46,461 nucleotides of DNA from Planctomycetaceae bacterium (GTDB taxonomy: Bacteria; Planctomycetota; Phycisphaerae; Phycisphaerales; SM1A02), in contig CANLMX010000015.1 of the NCBI GenBank assembly GCA_947492385.1, positions 1 to 46,461 of the forward strand, written 5' to 3'. The position numbers and the translations under genes are program-made. Every line of letters begins with the position of its first letter. Positions within the stretch are counted from its first letter, which is position 1. The notes beneath the pieces are model-generated. The model did not search any database, was not told the DNA's origin, and was given only the letters and a program-made list of their open reading frames with translations. Positions 31,177 to 39,369 of the stretch are shown in pieces.

Positions 31177-31797
31177 TCACTTTTGCGACCGGAGTTCCCG
31201 TGCAAGCCGTTCGCGCCCCGACGCGAGGTCGCGGTGTGCCGTGGCGACGTGCACGCCGATCATCTGCGCGACGCGCTCCATGGGGATGCCGGCCACCGAG
31301 TGGAGCGTGACGACCTCCATCTCGCGCGGATGGTGCTCCGCGAGGCGGATCATCGCATCCTCGAGCCGCTCGAGGTCCTCGCGCGTGGCGGGGTCCCTCG
31401 GCTCCTCCTCCGGGCCTTCGGCCTCGGTGTGGAGGTGAGTCGTGAGGCGGGCGTCCCGCCGCGCCGCCAGCCGCGCACGCCGCCGATCGGCGATGACGCG
31501 CGTCATGAACACGCTCGCCAAACCGCGCAGGTGCGCCTCGGCAACCGGCAGCTGGTGCTGGTTCATGAACCTGATCACGGTCTCGGTGACAAGCGATGTC
31601 GGTGCGATCGCGGCGGCGCCGAATCCGGCCGTCTCCTGCTCGGCCCGCAGGGTCCGCTGCGCGATGTCGCGAAGTGCGTCGTAGTGGGTGCTCACCAGCT
31701 GGGCGAACACTCGCTGGCGCACGGGGTCATGCAGGTCGGGCCCGGTGCCCGAGCCCTTCGACGGTCCAGCACCTTCGGCATCCGTGCCCGGAACCAT
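31177..31797 (-). CDS. ECF sigma factor, planctomycete Sig-70_X6 (TIGR02999)-like
   Basis: ATG 31797 shares one base with the queE stop (TGATG). The product is 206 aa. Region 2 has QLVSTHYDALRDIAQRTLRA, AAAIAPTSLVTETVIRFMNQ and ASVFMTRVIADRRRARLAAR. The P-T-S-L-V-x-E segment is characteristic of the group often annotated as ECF_subfam/TIGR02999. Region 4 has LAEHHPREMEVVTLHSVAGI, PMERVAQMIGVHVATAHRDL and SGRERLARELR. No anti-sigma gene is adjacent; control by a kinase is the usual proposal for such planctomycete sigma factors, and one converges on it here. Coupling to queE is unusual. Confidence 0.88.
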   Translation of the reverse strand: MVPGTDAEGAGPSKGSGTGPDLHDPVRQRVFAQLVSTHYDALRDIAQRTLRAEQETAGFGAAAIAPTSLVTETVIRFMNQHQLPVAEAHLRGLASVFMTRVIADRRRARLAARRDARLTTHLHTEAEGPEEEPRDPATREDLERLEDAMIRLAEHHPREMEVVTLHSVAGIPMERVAQMIGVHVATAHRDLASGRERLARELRSQK

Positions 31798-32594
31798 CAC
31801 ACGCCCCGCGTCCCGGGATCCCAGATCACCTTGTGAACCTGCACCTGCATGCGGACCGCCAGGCGATCGGCCAGGATCCACTCCGCGAGCGTCCGAGGCT
31901 CGAGGCCCGGCGACCCCGAGACCTCCTGGCCCGCGGCCTGCGCCCACGCCGGGCTCATCAGGATCGCGCGCAGCCGTCCCTCGCGGACCATCGTTGCCAG
32001 ACCGCGTTCCGCGATCACGGTGCGTGCCCATTCGTAGTCCGCGCGGTCGGTGACCACGAACTTCACCTCGTCGGCCGGACGCAGGTCGGCCAGGTTGGTC
32101 CACCGGTTCTGCTCGCACTCGCCGCTTCCGGGCGTCTTGAGGTCGAGGATCCGGATCACGCGCGGATCGCACGGCGCGATGTCGACCGCCCCCGACGTCT
32201 CGACCAGGACGGTGCGCCCGGCGTCGCTCAGGAGCCGCATGAGGTCGAATGCGCGCTTCTGCGCCAGGGGCTCGCCCCCGGTCAGCTCGACCAATGGGCA
32301 ACCGAAGGCGAGCACGCGGTCCACGAGGTCGCCCACCGTCGTGGTGCCGCCCTCGCGGAACGCGTACTCGGTGTCGCAGTATGTGCACCGGAGCGGGCAC
32401 CCGGTCAGTCGCACGAAGACGCACGGCTCGCCGGCCCACGTGCTCTCGCCCTGGATCGAGTGGAAGATCTCGTTCACCCGCAGGGTGCCTGACCGCGGGT
32501 CGTCCGCGGCAGCGGCACCGAACGCGGCGCCCGCGGCCGCGGCGCGCGCGCCGGAACAGGTCGGCATCAGGTGCTGGAGCGGGTTCGCGGCCAT
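31797..32594 (-). CDS. queE: 7-carboxy-7-deazaguanine synthase (radical SAM)
   Basis: QueE converts 6-carboxytetrahydropterin to 7-carboxy-7-deazaguanine in queuosine biosynthesis. The product is 265 aa. Motifs are NEIFHSIQGESTWAGEPCVF, then VRLTGCPLRCTYCDTEYAF with the [4Fe-4S] cysteines 66, 70 and 73, then LVELTGGEPLAQKRAFDLMR and VLVETSGAVDI. Residues 1-33 are an Ala-rich extension with no obvious role. QueC, QueD and QueF are not in this window. The gene begins 50 bases from the tRNA-Leu end and its terminator lies in this gap. Confidence 0.93.
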   Translation of the reverse strand: MAANPLQHLMPTCSGARAAAAGAAFGAAAADDPRSGTLRVNEIFHSIQGESTWAGEPCVFVRLTGCPLRCTYCDTEYAFREGGTTTVGDLVDRVLAFGCPLVELTGGEPLAQKRAFDLMRLLSDAGRTVLVETSGAVDIAPCDPRVIRILDLKTPGSGECEQNRWTNLADLRPADEVKFVVTDRADYEWARTVIAERGLATMVREGRLRAILMSPAWAQAAGQEVSGSPGLEPRTLAEWILADRLAVRMQVQVHKVIWDPGTRGV

Positions 32595-32611
32595 GGCGCC
32601 TCAAAACGGAT

Positions 32612-32641
32612 GCGGGAGGCGCCGTCTCGGACGCCTCCCGC
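32612..32641 (-). terminator. Terminator of tRNA-Leu
   Basis: GCGGGAGGCG (32612-32621) pairs with CGCCTCCCGC (32632-32641) over 10 bp with a 10-base loop. On the minus strand it follows the 3' end of tRNA-Leu by three bases and is followed by ATCCGTTTTGAG. It lies just upstream of queE. Confidence 0.75.
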
Positions 32642-32644
32642 GAA

Positions 32645-32728
32645 TGCCCAGAAGAGGACTCGAACCTCCAAGGGATTGCTCCCACCAGCACCTCAAGCTG
32701 GCGCGTCTGCCAATTCCGCCACCTGGGC
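32645..32728 (-). tRNA. tRNA-Leu (anticodon GAG)
   Basis: The reverse complement starts GCCCAGG and ends TCTGGGC plus an A discriminator, a 7-bp acceptor stem with one G-T pair. It has a D-arm (TGGCGGAATTGGCAGACGCG), an anticodon arm with CTTGAGG (GAG at plus-strand 32692-32694), a long variable arm (GGTGGGAGCAATCCCT region) and a T-arm with GGTTCGAGTCC. Length is 84 bases, as expected for a class II leucine tRNA; CCA is not encoded. Confidence 0.95.
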
Positions 32729-32801
32729 AAGGGGCCGCGAGCGGGGCGAACCGCGCGCGAAGGGGAAAAGTATAGCAGGGCGGGGGCGTCCCGCGGCCCG
32801 C

Positions 32802-35627
32802 TCAGGACCAGCTTCCGAGCAGCAATCCGAGGTCGATTCCGTCGACCGTCCCGCTTCCGTCGAGGTCGCCTGCACCGGCGCTTCCCCAGTTGCCGAGCAG
32901 GATGCCGAGGTCGGCACCGTCGACCACGCCGTCGGAGTTGAGGTCCGCCGGGGTGAGGGGTTCGCAGCCGACCGTGCTCGCCGTGATCCGGAGGTCATCG
33001 ATCGCTGCTTCCACCAGCGAGCCATTGCCGAGGTCACGCGCACGGAAGCGCACGCGTACCTGAGCCACCGGAGCCGGGAAGAAGTCCTCGACGCGGATTT
33101 CGCGACGCACCCATGCGCGGGCGTTCTCCGAGATCGTGAGCGCCGTCACCCAGGTCGCACCGCCGTCGGCCGAGAGCTCGACCGGCATGCTGTCGGAGTT
33201 CGGGTTCTGCCCGCCTTCGTTGGAGTACCACGCCCAGAACTCGACGCGCGGATCGTTTGCGCCGGCGAGCGTGAAGTTCGGAGAGACGAGCGTGGTGGTG
33301 CCGCCGTCCACGTCGGCCTGCCCGGCGCCGCCGCCGACCGCACCCTGCCCGGTCACCCAACACAGCGTTCCCGGTGAGGGCGTGTTGTCGTCCTCCGGCT
33401 GGGCCTGGATGCCGCCCCCGAACGTCGTCCCGACCGGGTCGGCGCGCACCCAGAGGCCCGCCGTCGCGTTGTCGTCCGCGGCACCGACGCTCCAGTTGCT
33501 CGTGGCGGCCTCGAAGTCGTCCGAGGCGAGCAGACCGCTCGACACGGACGTTCCGAACGTCATCGTGAGCACCGAGTTCGGGGCGTTTTCGGGGCTCTGC
33601 AGCACGGTGCCTTGCGCCGTCTGGGCTCGGACGCTGAAGCGCACCGAGCTTCCGCATGCCTGGCCCGGGAAGGTGATGGACCACGCACCGAGCCCGACCT
33701 GCGTCGGGACCAGCTCGGTGACCTGGCCATTGGAGTACCGGAGCACCCGCACCGACGAGGCGACGACCGACTCCGCGAAGCTGCGCACCCGGAACCCGAT
33801 CGTGACGGGCATGTCAGGGGGCACCAGTTCGGGGATCGCGGAGTCGAAGCTGATGATGCCCGGCGGGAGCAGCCCGTGCTGCGAACCGGCGCTCAGGATG
33901 GTCGCCTCGTTGGGGGTGCCGTTGCCGAGGAACGAATCATCGTCGTCGAGGGTCAGGAAGTCGATCGTGATGGCACCGTCAACCGACGTCACCGCACCGT
34001 GGAGCAAGATCGAGTTGATCGCCAGGTCTGCGAGGTATTGCCGGTAGCCCGTCGGATCGGAGGCGAGGAGCCCGCCGCGGACGTCCCAGACGAATCCTGA
34101 GAGCAGCCGGCCGCACGAGTGCACGGTGGAGCCGCAGCTGGAGCAGTTCACGGGGTCGTACTGGCAGGTGTTGTCCGCGTCGCGGATCCCGCCGATGCAA
34201 TTCTGGAACCCGAGCCCGGTGATCGACTCGTCCGAGGTGATGATGCCGAACACGTCGCCCATGCCCTCGCCGTAGGGACCCTGGAGCGAGCCGCCGGTGG
34301 CCACCGCGTGGTGGCCGTACTCGTGCGACACGACGGTGCCGAACGCGGTGTTCGAGCAGCCGCCGCCCGCGGCGTAGAAGTTGATCGCATTGCCCGTGTA
34401 GGTGGCATTGCACGTCGACGCGATGTTGACGTTCGCGCGGAACGCCAGCTGCGTGGCAATGGTCGGGTAGTCGGCGTTGGAACGCAGCACGGCGTCCCGG
34501 ATGACGTTGGCGTGGTGGTACACGTTCACCTGCGCCCGCGGCCCGTCGAAGGCCGTCGTGCCGTCGTCGGTCGCGTTGAACATCGGGCTCCAGCCGGCGC
34601 CCTGCGGCACCGACGCGCTGAGCGAGAGCGTGGGGACCCCGTTGTCACGGACGTCGAAGTAGCGGCCGAGGATGCTCGCGGACGCGGTGCTCGTGCCGGC
34701 GGCGTCGGGAGCGGAATAGAACCCGTCGGCATCCGTGTACACCGTCGTCCCGTCGACCTGTACGGCGAGGTACTGCAGCGGGAGGTCGTCCGGCGCGGTG
34801 CAGATCGACGCGCTGCTTCCCGGCGTGCCCATGCCCGTCACGCGTCCTTCGACGGCGTTGCACACCAGGCTGTGCTGGTGAAGCACCTGGCCAGACTTCG
34901 CGTCGACGACGAACTCAATGCGCTGGTGGGTGTCGGGGTCCCAGTGTCCGCCGCCTTCGGCGACGAACTGCACCGCCAGGCGCGGCTCGGCGCGCACGCG
35001 GTCGATGCCGGCCCAGATCACGTACTTCGCCGGGCTGACCTGAGGCTGCGTGCGGAACTGGTTGAGCGCGTGGCGCGTCCAGGTGCGCGCGTCGGGAAGC
35101 ACCCGCGGGTCGATGCCCTCGAGCGACGCCTCGATCCCCGAGACGTCCCACAGCGTGCTTGAGGCGAGCACCGCCGGGAAGCCGGGCTCGTTGCGCACGA
35201 GCACCAGGAGGTGCGACTTGTAGACCGGGATGCCCTTCACGAATTGCGACCAGTAGGTGCCCGTGAAGCGCGACCCGCCCACGGCGCGGTCGGGCATGAT
35301 GGGAACCAGGTGCTCGGCGGCCTCGAACGGCCCGATCGGGGCGAGCTGCGATGGATCCACGCCGAACAGGCCGCGCGCGTGCGCGTCGATGAACGCCTTG
35401 CCGCTTTCCGAGGGGGTTGCACCGGAGCCGAGGGTGCCCCACGCACGCGCCAGCTGGTCGCCCGAGCGGAACACACCGCGACCGAGGTCGGCCGCGAGGA
35501 AGGCCTCCGGGCCCTGGGGTGCGGAGCCCGCGGACGTTCCGGTCGTCGGAACGGCCTGGGCCAGGCTCAGGGTGGAGACGGCCGCGGTGGCCATCCCGAG
35601 GATGACGGTCATGGAGGCGTGCTTCAT
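32802..35627 (-). CDS. Secreted M36 (fungalysin)-like metallopeptidase with dockerin-like tail
   Basis: ATG 35627 (MKHASMTVILGMATAAVSTL) gives 941 residues with a signal peptide. Residues ~25-270 are a propeptide with FTP/PepSY-like features (SRFTGTYWSQFVKGIPVYKS). The catalytic domain has VVSHEYGHHAVA with HEYGH at 435-439, and GPYGEGMGDVFGIITSDES downstream, where Glu of EGMGD is a likely third zinc ligand. A beta-rich region follows with a SDDFEAATSNWSVG-type carbohydrate/cell-surface module. The last ~55 residues are two dockerin-like repeats (ADLNSDGVVDGADLGILLGN then GDLDGSGTVDGIDLGLLLGS). It is likely exported, self-processed and attached or assembled at the surface. It reads away from smpB. 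Confidence 0.85.
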   Translation of the reverse strand: MKHASMTVILGMATAAVSTLSLAQAVPTTGTSAGSAPQGPEAFLAADLGRGVFRSGDQLARAWGTLGSGATPSESGKAFIDAHARGLFGVDPSQLAPIGPFEAAEHLVPIMPDRAVGGSRFTGTYWSQFVKGIPVYKSHLLVLVRNEPGFPAVLASSTLWDVSGIEASLEGIDPRVLPDARTWTRHALNQFRTQPQVSPAKYVIWAGIDRVRAEPRLAVQFVAEGGGHWDPDTHQRIEFVVDAKSGQVLHQHSLVCNAVEGRVTGMGTPGSSASICTAPDDLPLQYLAVQVDGTTVYTDADGFYSAPDAAGTSTASASILGRYFDVRDNGVPTLSLSASVPQGAGWSPMFNATDDGTTAFDGPRAQVNVYHHANVIRDAVLRSNADYPTIATQLAFRANVNIASTCNATYTGNAINFYAAGGGCSNTAFGTVVSHEYGHHAVATGGSLQGPYGEGMGDVFGIITSDESITGLGFQNCIGGIRDADNTCQYDPVNCSSCGSTVHSCGRLLSGFVWDVRGGLLASDPTGYRQYLADLAINSILLHGAVTSVDGAITIDFLTLDDDDSFLGNGTPNEATILSAGSQHGLLPPGIISFDSAIPELVPPDMPVTIGFRVRSFAESVVASSVRVLRYSNGQVTELVPTQVGLGAWSITFPGQACGSSVRFSVRAQTAQGTVLQSPENAPNSVLTMTFGTSVSSGLLASDDFEAATSNWSVGAADDNATAGLWVRADPVGTTFGGGIQAQPEDDNTPSPGTLCWVTGQGAVGGGAGQADVDGGTTTLVSPNFTLAGANDPRVEFWAWYSNEGGQNPNSDSMPVELSADGGATWVTALTISENARAWVRREIRVEDFFPAPVAQVRVRFRARDLGNGSLVEAAIDDLRITASTVGCEPLTPADLNSDGVVDGADLGILLGNWGSAGAGDLDGSGTVDGIDLGLLLGSWS

Positions 35628-35648
35628 GGTGTGGGGTATTGGGGCATT

Positions 35649-35674
35649 GTTGCCGCCCGTGACGGCGCGGCAAC
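35649..35674. promoter_or_regulatory. Inverted repeat upstream of the metallopeptidase gene
   Basis: GTTGCCGC (35649-35656) and GCGGCAAC (35667-35674) form a perfect 8-bp stem. The 10-base centre contains CCG-TGA-CGG, which extends the stem with one bulged base. It lies 22-47 bases from the metallopeptidase ATG, in the 149-base gap to smpB, where an operator or leader hairpin would be expected. Confidence 0.4.
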
Positions 35675-35776
35675 CGGCTTTGGACCCGATTGTTCGGATT
35701 TCGTGGTCCCATAGTTGCACCGGACCGGCGATTCCGGCCCGTGCGCCCCGGATCCGGGGGGACCTAGACTCGCCCC

Positions 35777-36262
35777 GTGGCCTCCGGCGCCCGCGAGCAC
35801 CTTCCGAACGAACCGACGATCGAGAATCGTGCGGCTCGGCACGACTATTCCATCGGGGACACCCTCGAGTGCGGCATCGAGCTCCTCGGCACCGAGGTGA
35901 AGAGCGTCCGTGCTGGAAAGGTCAGCCTGGCAGAGGGATACGTCGCCGCGGCACTCGAGCCGCCGAGCCTGACGCTGCACTCGGTCCACATCGCCGAGTA
36001 TCCCCCCGCCGGGAAGGCGGTGCAGCATGAGCCCGTCCGGCCGAGGCGCCTACTGGCGCACCGGCGCGAGATCGTGAAGCTGGCCGAGGAGGTGAAGCGC
36101 AAGGGCTTCACCATCGTCCCCCTCAAGATCTATTTCAAGAACGGCCGCGCGAAGCTCCTCGTGGGGCTCGGGACCGGGCGCAAGGCGGTCGACAAGCGCC
36201 ACGCCATCGCCGAACGCGAGATGAAGCGGGACATCGATCGCGCAATGCAGCGGCGCCGCTGA
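35777..36262 (+). CDS. smpB: SsrA-binding protein SmpB
   Basis: GTG 35777 gives 161 residues, the usual length. SmpB binds tmRNA and stalled ribosomes for trans-translation. Motifs are NRAARHDYSIGDTLECGIEL, LGTEVKSVRAGKVSLAEGYV, HSVHIAEYPPAG, RRLLAHRREIVKLAEEVKRK, GFTIVPLKIYFKNGRAKLLV, GLGTGRKAVDKRHAIAERE and a basic C-terminal tail. No ATG is available near this position, so the GTG is the likely start. tmRNA was not seen in the window. Confidence 0.95.
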   Translation: MASGAREHLPNEPTIENRAARHDYSIGDTLECGIELLGTEVKSVRAGKVSLAEGYVAAALEPPSLTLHSVHIAEYPPAGKAVQHEPVRPRRLLAHRREIVKLAEEVKRKGFTIVPLKIYFKNGRAKLLVGLGTGRKAVDKRHAIAEREMKRDIDRAMQRRR

Positions 36263-36301
36263 GCCCGCCCGGCGTCTCGTGCCCGCGGCCGGGGAGCCCG
36301 C

Positions 36302-37027
36302 TCACTTCCTGATCGCGATCGACTTCCCGCGGTCCTCGTCCCGGCGCCCCTCGATGCAGTCCACGATGAGCGAGGCCACGGCCTCGGGGTTGAGCGTGGC
36401 GGCGTGCGGAAGCACCTTCTCGCTGAAGTTCTGACGCAGGAGCGGCGTCTCGACCGCGCCGGGCGCCACGCTGAATGCACGGATGCCGTGGCGCTTGCCC
36501 TCGCCGTGCGCGCTGCGCGTGAGGCTCTCGAGCGCGCTCTTGCTCGCGGCGTACGCGAAGAATCCCGGGAACGGGTCCGTGGTCGCGAGCGAGCTCACGT
36601 TCACGATGCACCCCGTGTTGCGCGTGCAGAAATGCGGCCACGCGCGCGTGATCATGAACGCGGGCCCGAACGCGTTCACGAGGAACGCCTCCTCGAGCAC
36701 GTCCTCGCCCGTGTCGGCGATCGGGACCTTCGGTGCGACGCCCGCGCAGTTCACCAGCACGTCGAGCCGCCCAAGCTCCGCGATCGTGCGGTCCACGCAC
36801 GCATGCGCAAAGTCGCTGTCGGCGACGTCCCCGGCCAGCACGAGCGTGCTGCACCCGGGGCGTCCCGCGGCGCAGGAGGTTGCGGTCCCGTGCAGCTTGC
36901 CTGCGCTCCGTCCCACGAGCGCCAGGTGGTGCCCGCGCTCCGCGAGCATCAGGGCCAGCGCGTGCCCGATGCCGCTTCCGGCGCCGGTGATGAGCGTGAC
37001 GGGATGGTCGGTGCCGGGGGTGTCCAT
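36302..37027 (-). CDS. Short-chain dehydrogenase/reductase (SDR)
   Basis: The 241-residue classical SDR has TLITGAGSGIGHALALMLAE at 11-30 with the nucleotide-binding TGAGSGIG, LVNCAGVAP (91-99), IVNVSSLATT with Ser145/146, and AYAASKSALESLTRSAHGEG with Tyr159 and Lys163, so the catalytic set is complete. The substrate is unknown. It follows rseP by 40 bases in the same direction and could share its transcript. Confidence 0.9.
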   Translation of the reverse strand: MDTPGTDHPVTLITGAGSGIGHALALMLAERGHHLALVGRSAGKLHGTATSCAAGRPGCSTLVLAGDVADSDFAHACVDRTIAELGRLDVLVNCAGVAPKVPIADTGEDVLEEAFLVNAFGPAFMITRAWPHFCTRNTGCIVNVSSLATTDPFPGFFAYAASKSALESLTRSAHGEGKRHGIRAFSVAPGAVETPLLRQNFSEKVLPHAATLNPEAVASLIVDCIEGRRDEDRGKSIAIRK

Positions 37028-37067
37028 GCGCGGGGATTCGCCGCACGTCCGCGGCCGGATGCGCGCG

Positions 37068-39278
37068 TCAGCCGCCCGTCACGATCCGGAACACGTCATT
37101 GAAGAACGTGAGCACGAAGATCGACCCCAGCAGCACCAGCCCGAGCGCCGTGGCGGCGTTCTGGAACCGCATCGAGGGAGGCTTCCCGGTCACGCGTTCC
37201 CACACCAGGTAGAGGAAGAGTCCCCCGTCGACGATCGGTAGCGGCAGGAAATTGAGCACCGAAAGGTTCACGCTGATCATCGCAAGGAAGAACACGAGGT
37301 ACATCGCCCCCCGGTCGGCCACGCGCGACCCCAGATGCACGATGCCCACCGGCCCGCGCAGCTGGTCGACGCCCACGCTGCCGCGCACCAGCCGGTCGAG
37401 CGTGAGGTACGTCATCGTGACCATCGTCCGCGTCTGGTGGAAGCCCATCTCGACCGCACGGAGCGGGTTGCCATGTGCGGTGAGCGTGGTCATGAGCGGC
37501 TCGAAGAGCGCCTCGGGAACTGGCGAGCGCCACGAGAGCGCATGCAGCGCGCGCACGTCATCGGCCGTGAGTGCGATCGTGCCCTCGAGTGCCGGCGTGC
37601 CCGTCGTGGGTGACGTGAACGCCACCGCCACAGGCTGTCCCTCGCCGCGGGCGGCCGACTCGCGCGTGGCTGCCAGCAGTGCGGTCCGCATCGACGGCCA
37701 GTCCGTGACGGCCGTGCCCTCGATCGACGTGATGCGGCTGCGGGGCAGGGCGCCGAGCGCGGCGGCGGGGCTCGACGGCATCGGATCGGCGATGAGCGGA
37801 ACGTCGAACGCCTGCTCGAGCATGGCGCCAAGCCTGCCATTGCGGTCGACGCGGACCTCGATCGTGCGTTCCTGGCCCTCGCGGAGCACGGTCGCCATGG
37901 CGACGTGTTCACCGCGCCCAAGCAGCGAGAGTGTGCCGCCTGTACCGGGCGCCGATGCGAGCGCGGCGCGCAGCTGCGCGAGCCGCGGCCCGTCATGCCC
38001 ATCGATGCGCAGCAGCACGTCGCCGGGGAGCAGGATGCCTTCGTTCGGCGAGCCCGGCGCCAGGCGGTCGACGCGCAGCAGCGGCACGAGGCCCGCAAGG
38101 CCCGTGTCGGTTTCCGCGCTCACGCCCTCGGCGGCCGCAACCTTCAGCGTCTGGTACTCGGGGAGCGGGCGAAGGTCACGTTCGACCGTGCGGCCGGACC
38201 GGGTGGTCCATTGCGTGCGGAAGGGCGCGCCGCCCGAGGCCCGCGCGGCAGCGTCGAGGAGCCCGGGTGCCAACGCGCACCCCGCGGGCGCATCGGCGTC
38301 GCCGGTGACGTCCATGACCTGCTGCGTTGGTGCCACGATCGCGCCTGCGTTCGCCGTGCCCGGACGCTGCACCCCCACCACCGACGCAAGCGCGTCCTCC
38401 GCATCGCCCGTGCGCTCGGAAGACAGCCCGGCCTCCGCGAGCACCTGCGCGAGCAGCGCCTCCTCACCGCGCTGGGCGCTCCCGAGGGTGCCCGAAGCGG
38501 CCGGCGCGATGCCCATCGAGAGCAGGCCGCTGCCCGCGTCGCGCCGTGGCGTGACGCGAAACGTCCGCCGCACCGACGATCCATCCGGCAACGTGCGCTC
38601 GACCCGCAGTTCCACCGGCGAGCCGGGCTTCGCCATGGCCGAGGCGATCTGGAGGTCGGCGAAGGTCTGCGCGGGGACGCCGTCGATGGTGACCACGCGA
38701 TCGCCCGCCATGAGCCCCGGCGCACCGCCGTCGGTGCACTCGGCGGCCGATGCGGGCGACCCCGGAACCACGCCGCCCACCACGGGGGCCTCGAAGCGCA
38801 CGCCCGCGAGGAACGCCACCACGAACAGCGCGATCGCAAGCACCAGGTTGGCGACCACGCCCGCCGACACCACGATCATGCGCTTGCCGACGGGCGCGCG
38901 CTGGTAGCTGCGCCGCTCCTGCGAGACCTTCGATGGATCGAGGTCTTCCTGCCCGAGCATCCGCACGAAGCCCCCGAGCGGCAGGATGCGCAGCGACCAC
39001 TCCGTCTCGCCGATCCCGTTGCGCTCGAGCTCCGCGTCCGTCATCTCGACGGCGGGCTTTCCGAAGCGGGCGATGGTGGCCGGGTCGGTCGAGCCCGCGC
39101 GCACGCCGATGCCGCGGCGCCATGCGGCCACCACCGGTCCCATGCCGATCGCGAAGCTCTCGCACCGGATGCCCGCCCAGCGCGCGGCCAGGAAGTGCCC
39201 CAGCTCGTGGACGAAGATCAGGAGCCCGAATCCGAGCAGGATCAGGACCACGTTGCGGCCGTCGGCGAGGAGCTCCAT
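37068..39278 (-). CDS. rseP: Site-2 protease RseP-like, enlarged with multiple PDZ domains
   Basis: The 736-residue protein has the zinc motif HELGH at 24-28 in LLIFVHELGHFLAARWAG, EWSLRILPLGGFVRMLGQED, and a later LNFLPLPIVDGGLFLYLV containing the second metal-binding Asp, typical of S2P peptidases. About four membrane helices are seen. The middle part (~160-560) contains at least two, probably three PDZ-like domains (GDRVVTIDGVPAQTFADLQI, GDVLLRIDGHDGPRLAQLRA, RSRITSIEGTAVTDWPSMRT). E. coli RseP has two PDZ domains in ~450 residues, so this is clearly enlarged. It likely cleaves anti-sigma or signal peptides within the membrane. dxr lies 91 bases upstream, the common bacterial neighbour. 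Confidence 0.9.
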   Translation of the reverse strand: MELLADGRNVVLILLGFGLLIFVHELGHFLAARWAGIRCESFAIGMGPVVAAWRRGIGVRAGSTDPATIARFGKPAVEMTDAELERNGIGETEWSLRILPLGGFVRMLGQEDLDPSKVSQERRSYQRAPVGKRMIVVSAGVVANLVLAIALFVVAFLAGVRFEAPVVGGVVPGSPASAAECTDGGAPGLMAGDRVVTIDGVPAQTFADLQIASAMAKPGSPVELRVERTLPDGSSVRRTFRVTPRRDAGSGLLSMGIAPAASGTLGSAQRGEEALLAQVLAEAGLSSERTGDAEDALASVVGVQRPGTANAGAIVAPTQQVMDVTGDADAPAGCALAPGLLDAAARASGGAPFRTQWTTRSGRTVERDLRPLPEYQTLKVAAAEGVSAETDTGLAGLVPLLRVDRLAPGSPNEGILLPGDVLLRIDGHDGPRLAQLRAALASAPGTGGTLSLLGRGEHVAMATVLREGQERTIEVRVDRNGRLGAMLEQAFDVPLIADPMPSSPAAALGALPRSRITSIEGTAVTDWPSMRTALLAATRESAARGEGQPVAVAFTSPTTGTPALEGTIALTADDVRALHALSWRSPVPEALFEPLMTTLTAHGNPLRAVEMGFHQTRTMVTMTYLTLDRLVRGSVGVDQLRGPVGIVHLGSRVADRGAMYLVFFLAMISVNLSVLNFLPLPIVDGGLFLYLVWERVTGKPPSMRFQNAATALGLVLLGSIFVLTFFNDVFRIVTGG

Positions 39279-39327
39279 GGACGCAGGAAGCGTAGGCGAA
39301 AGCCAGGTGCGCGCGGTGCGGCGGGCC

Positions 39328-39363
39328 TGCGCGGCGCTTCCCGCGTGCGCGGCGCTTTCCGCG
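39328..39363. repeat. Two 18-base direct repeats between dxr and rseP
   Basis: TGCGCGGCGCTTCCCGCG (39328-39345) is repeated directly (39346-39363) with one T for C change. It sits in the 91-base gap between dxr and rseP. It may be recent slippage duplication; no function is evident. Confidence 0.6.
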
Positions 39364-39369
39364 TGTGCG

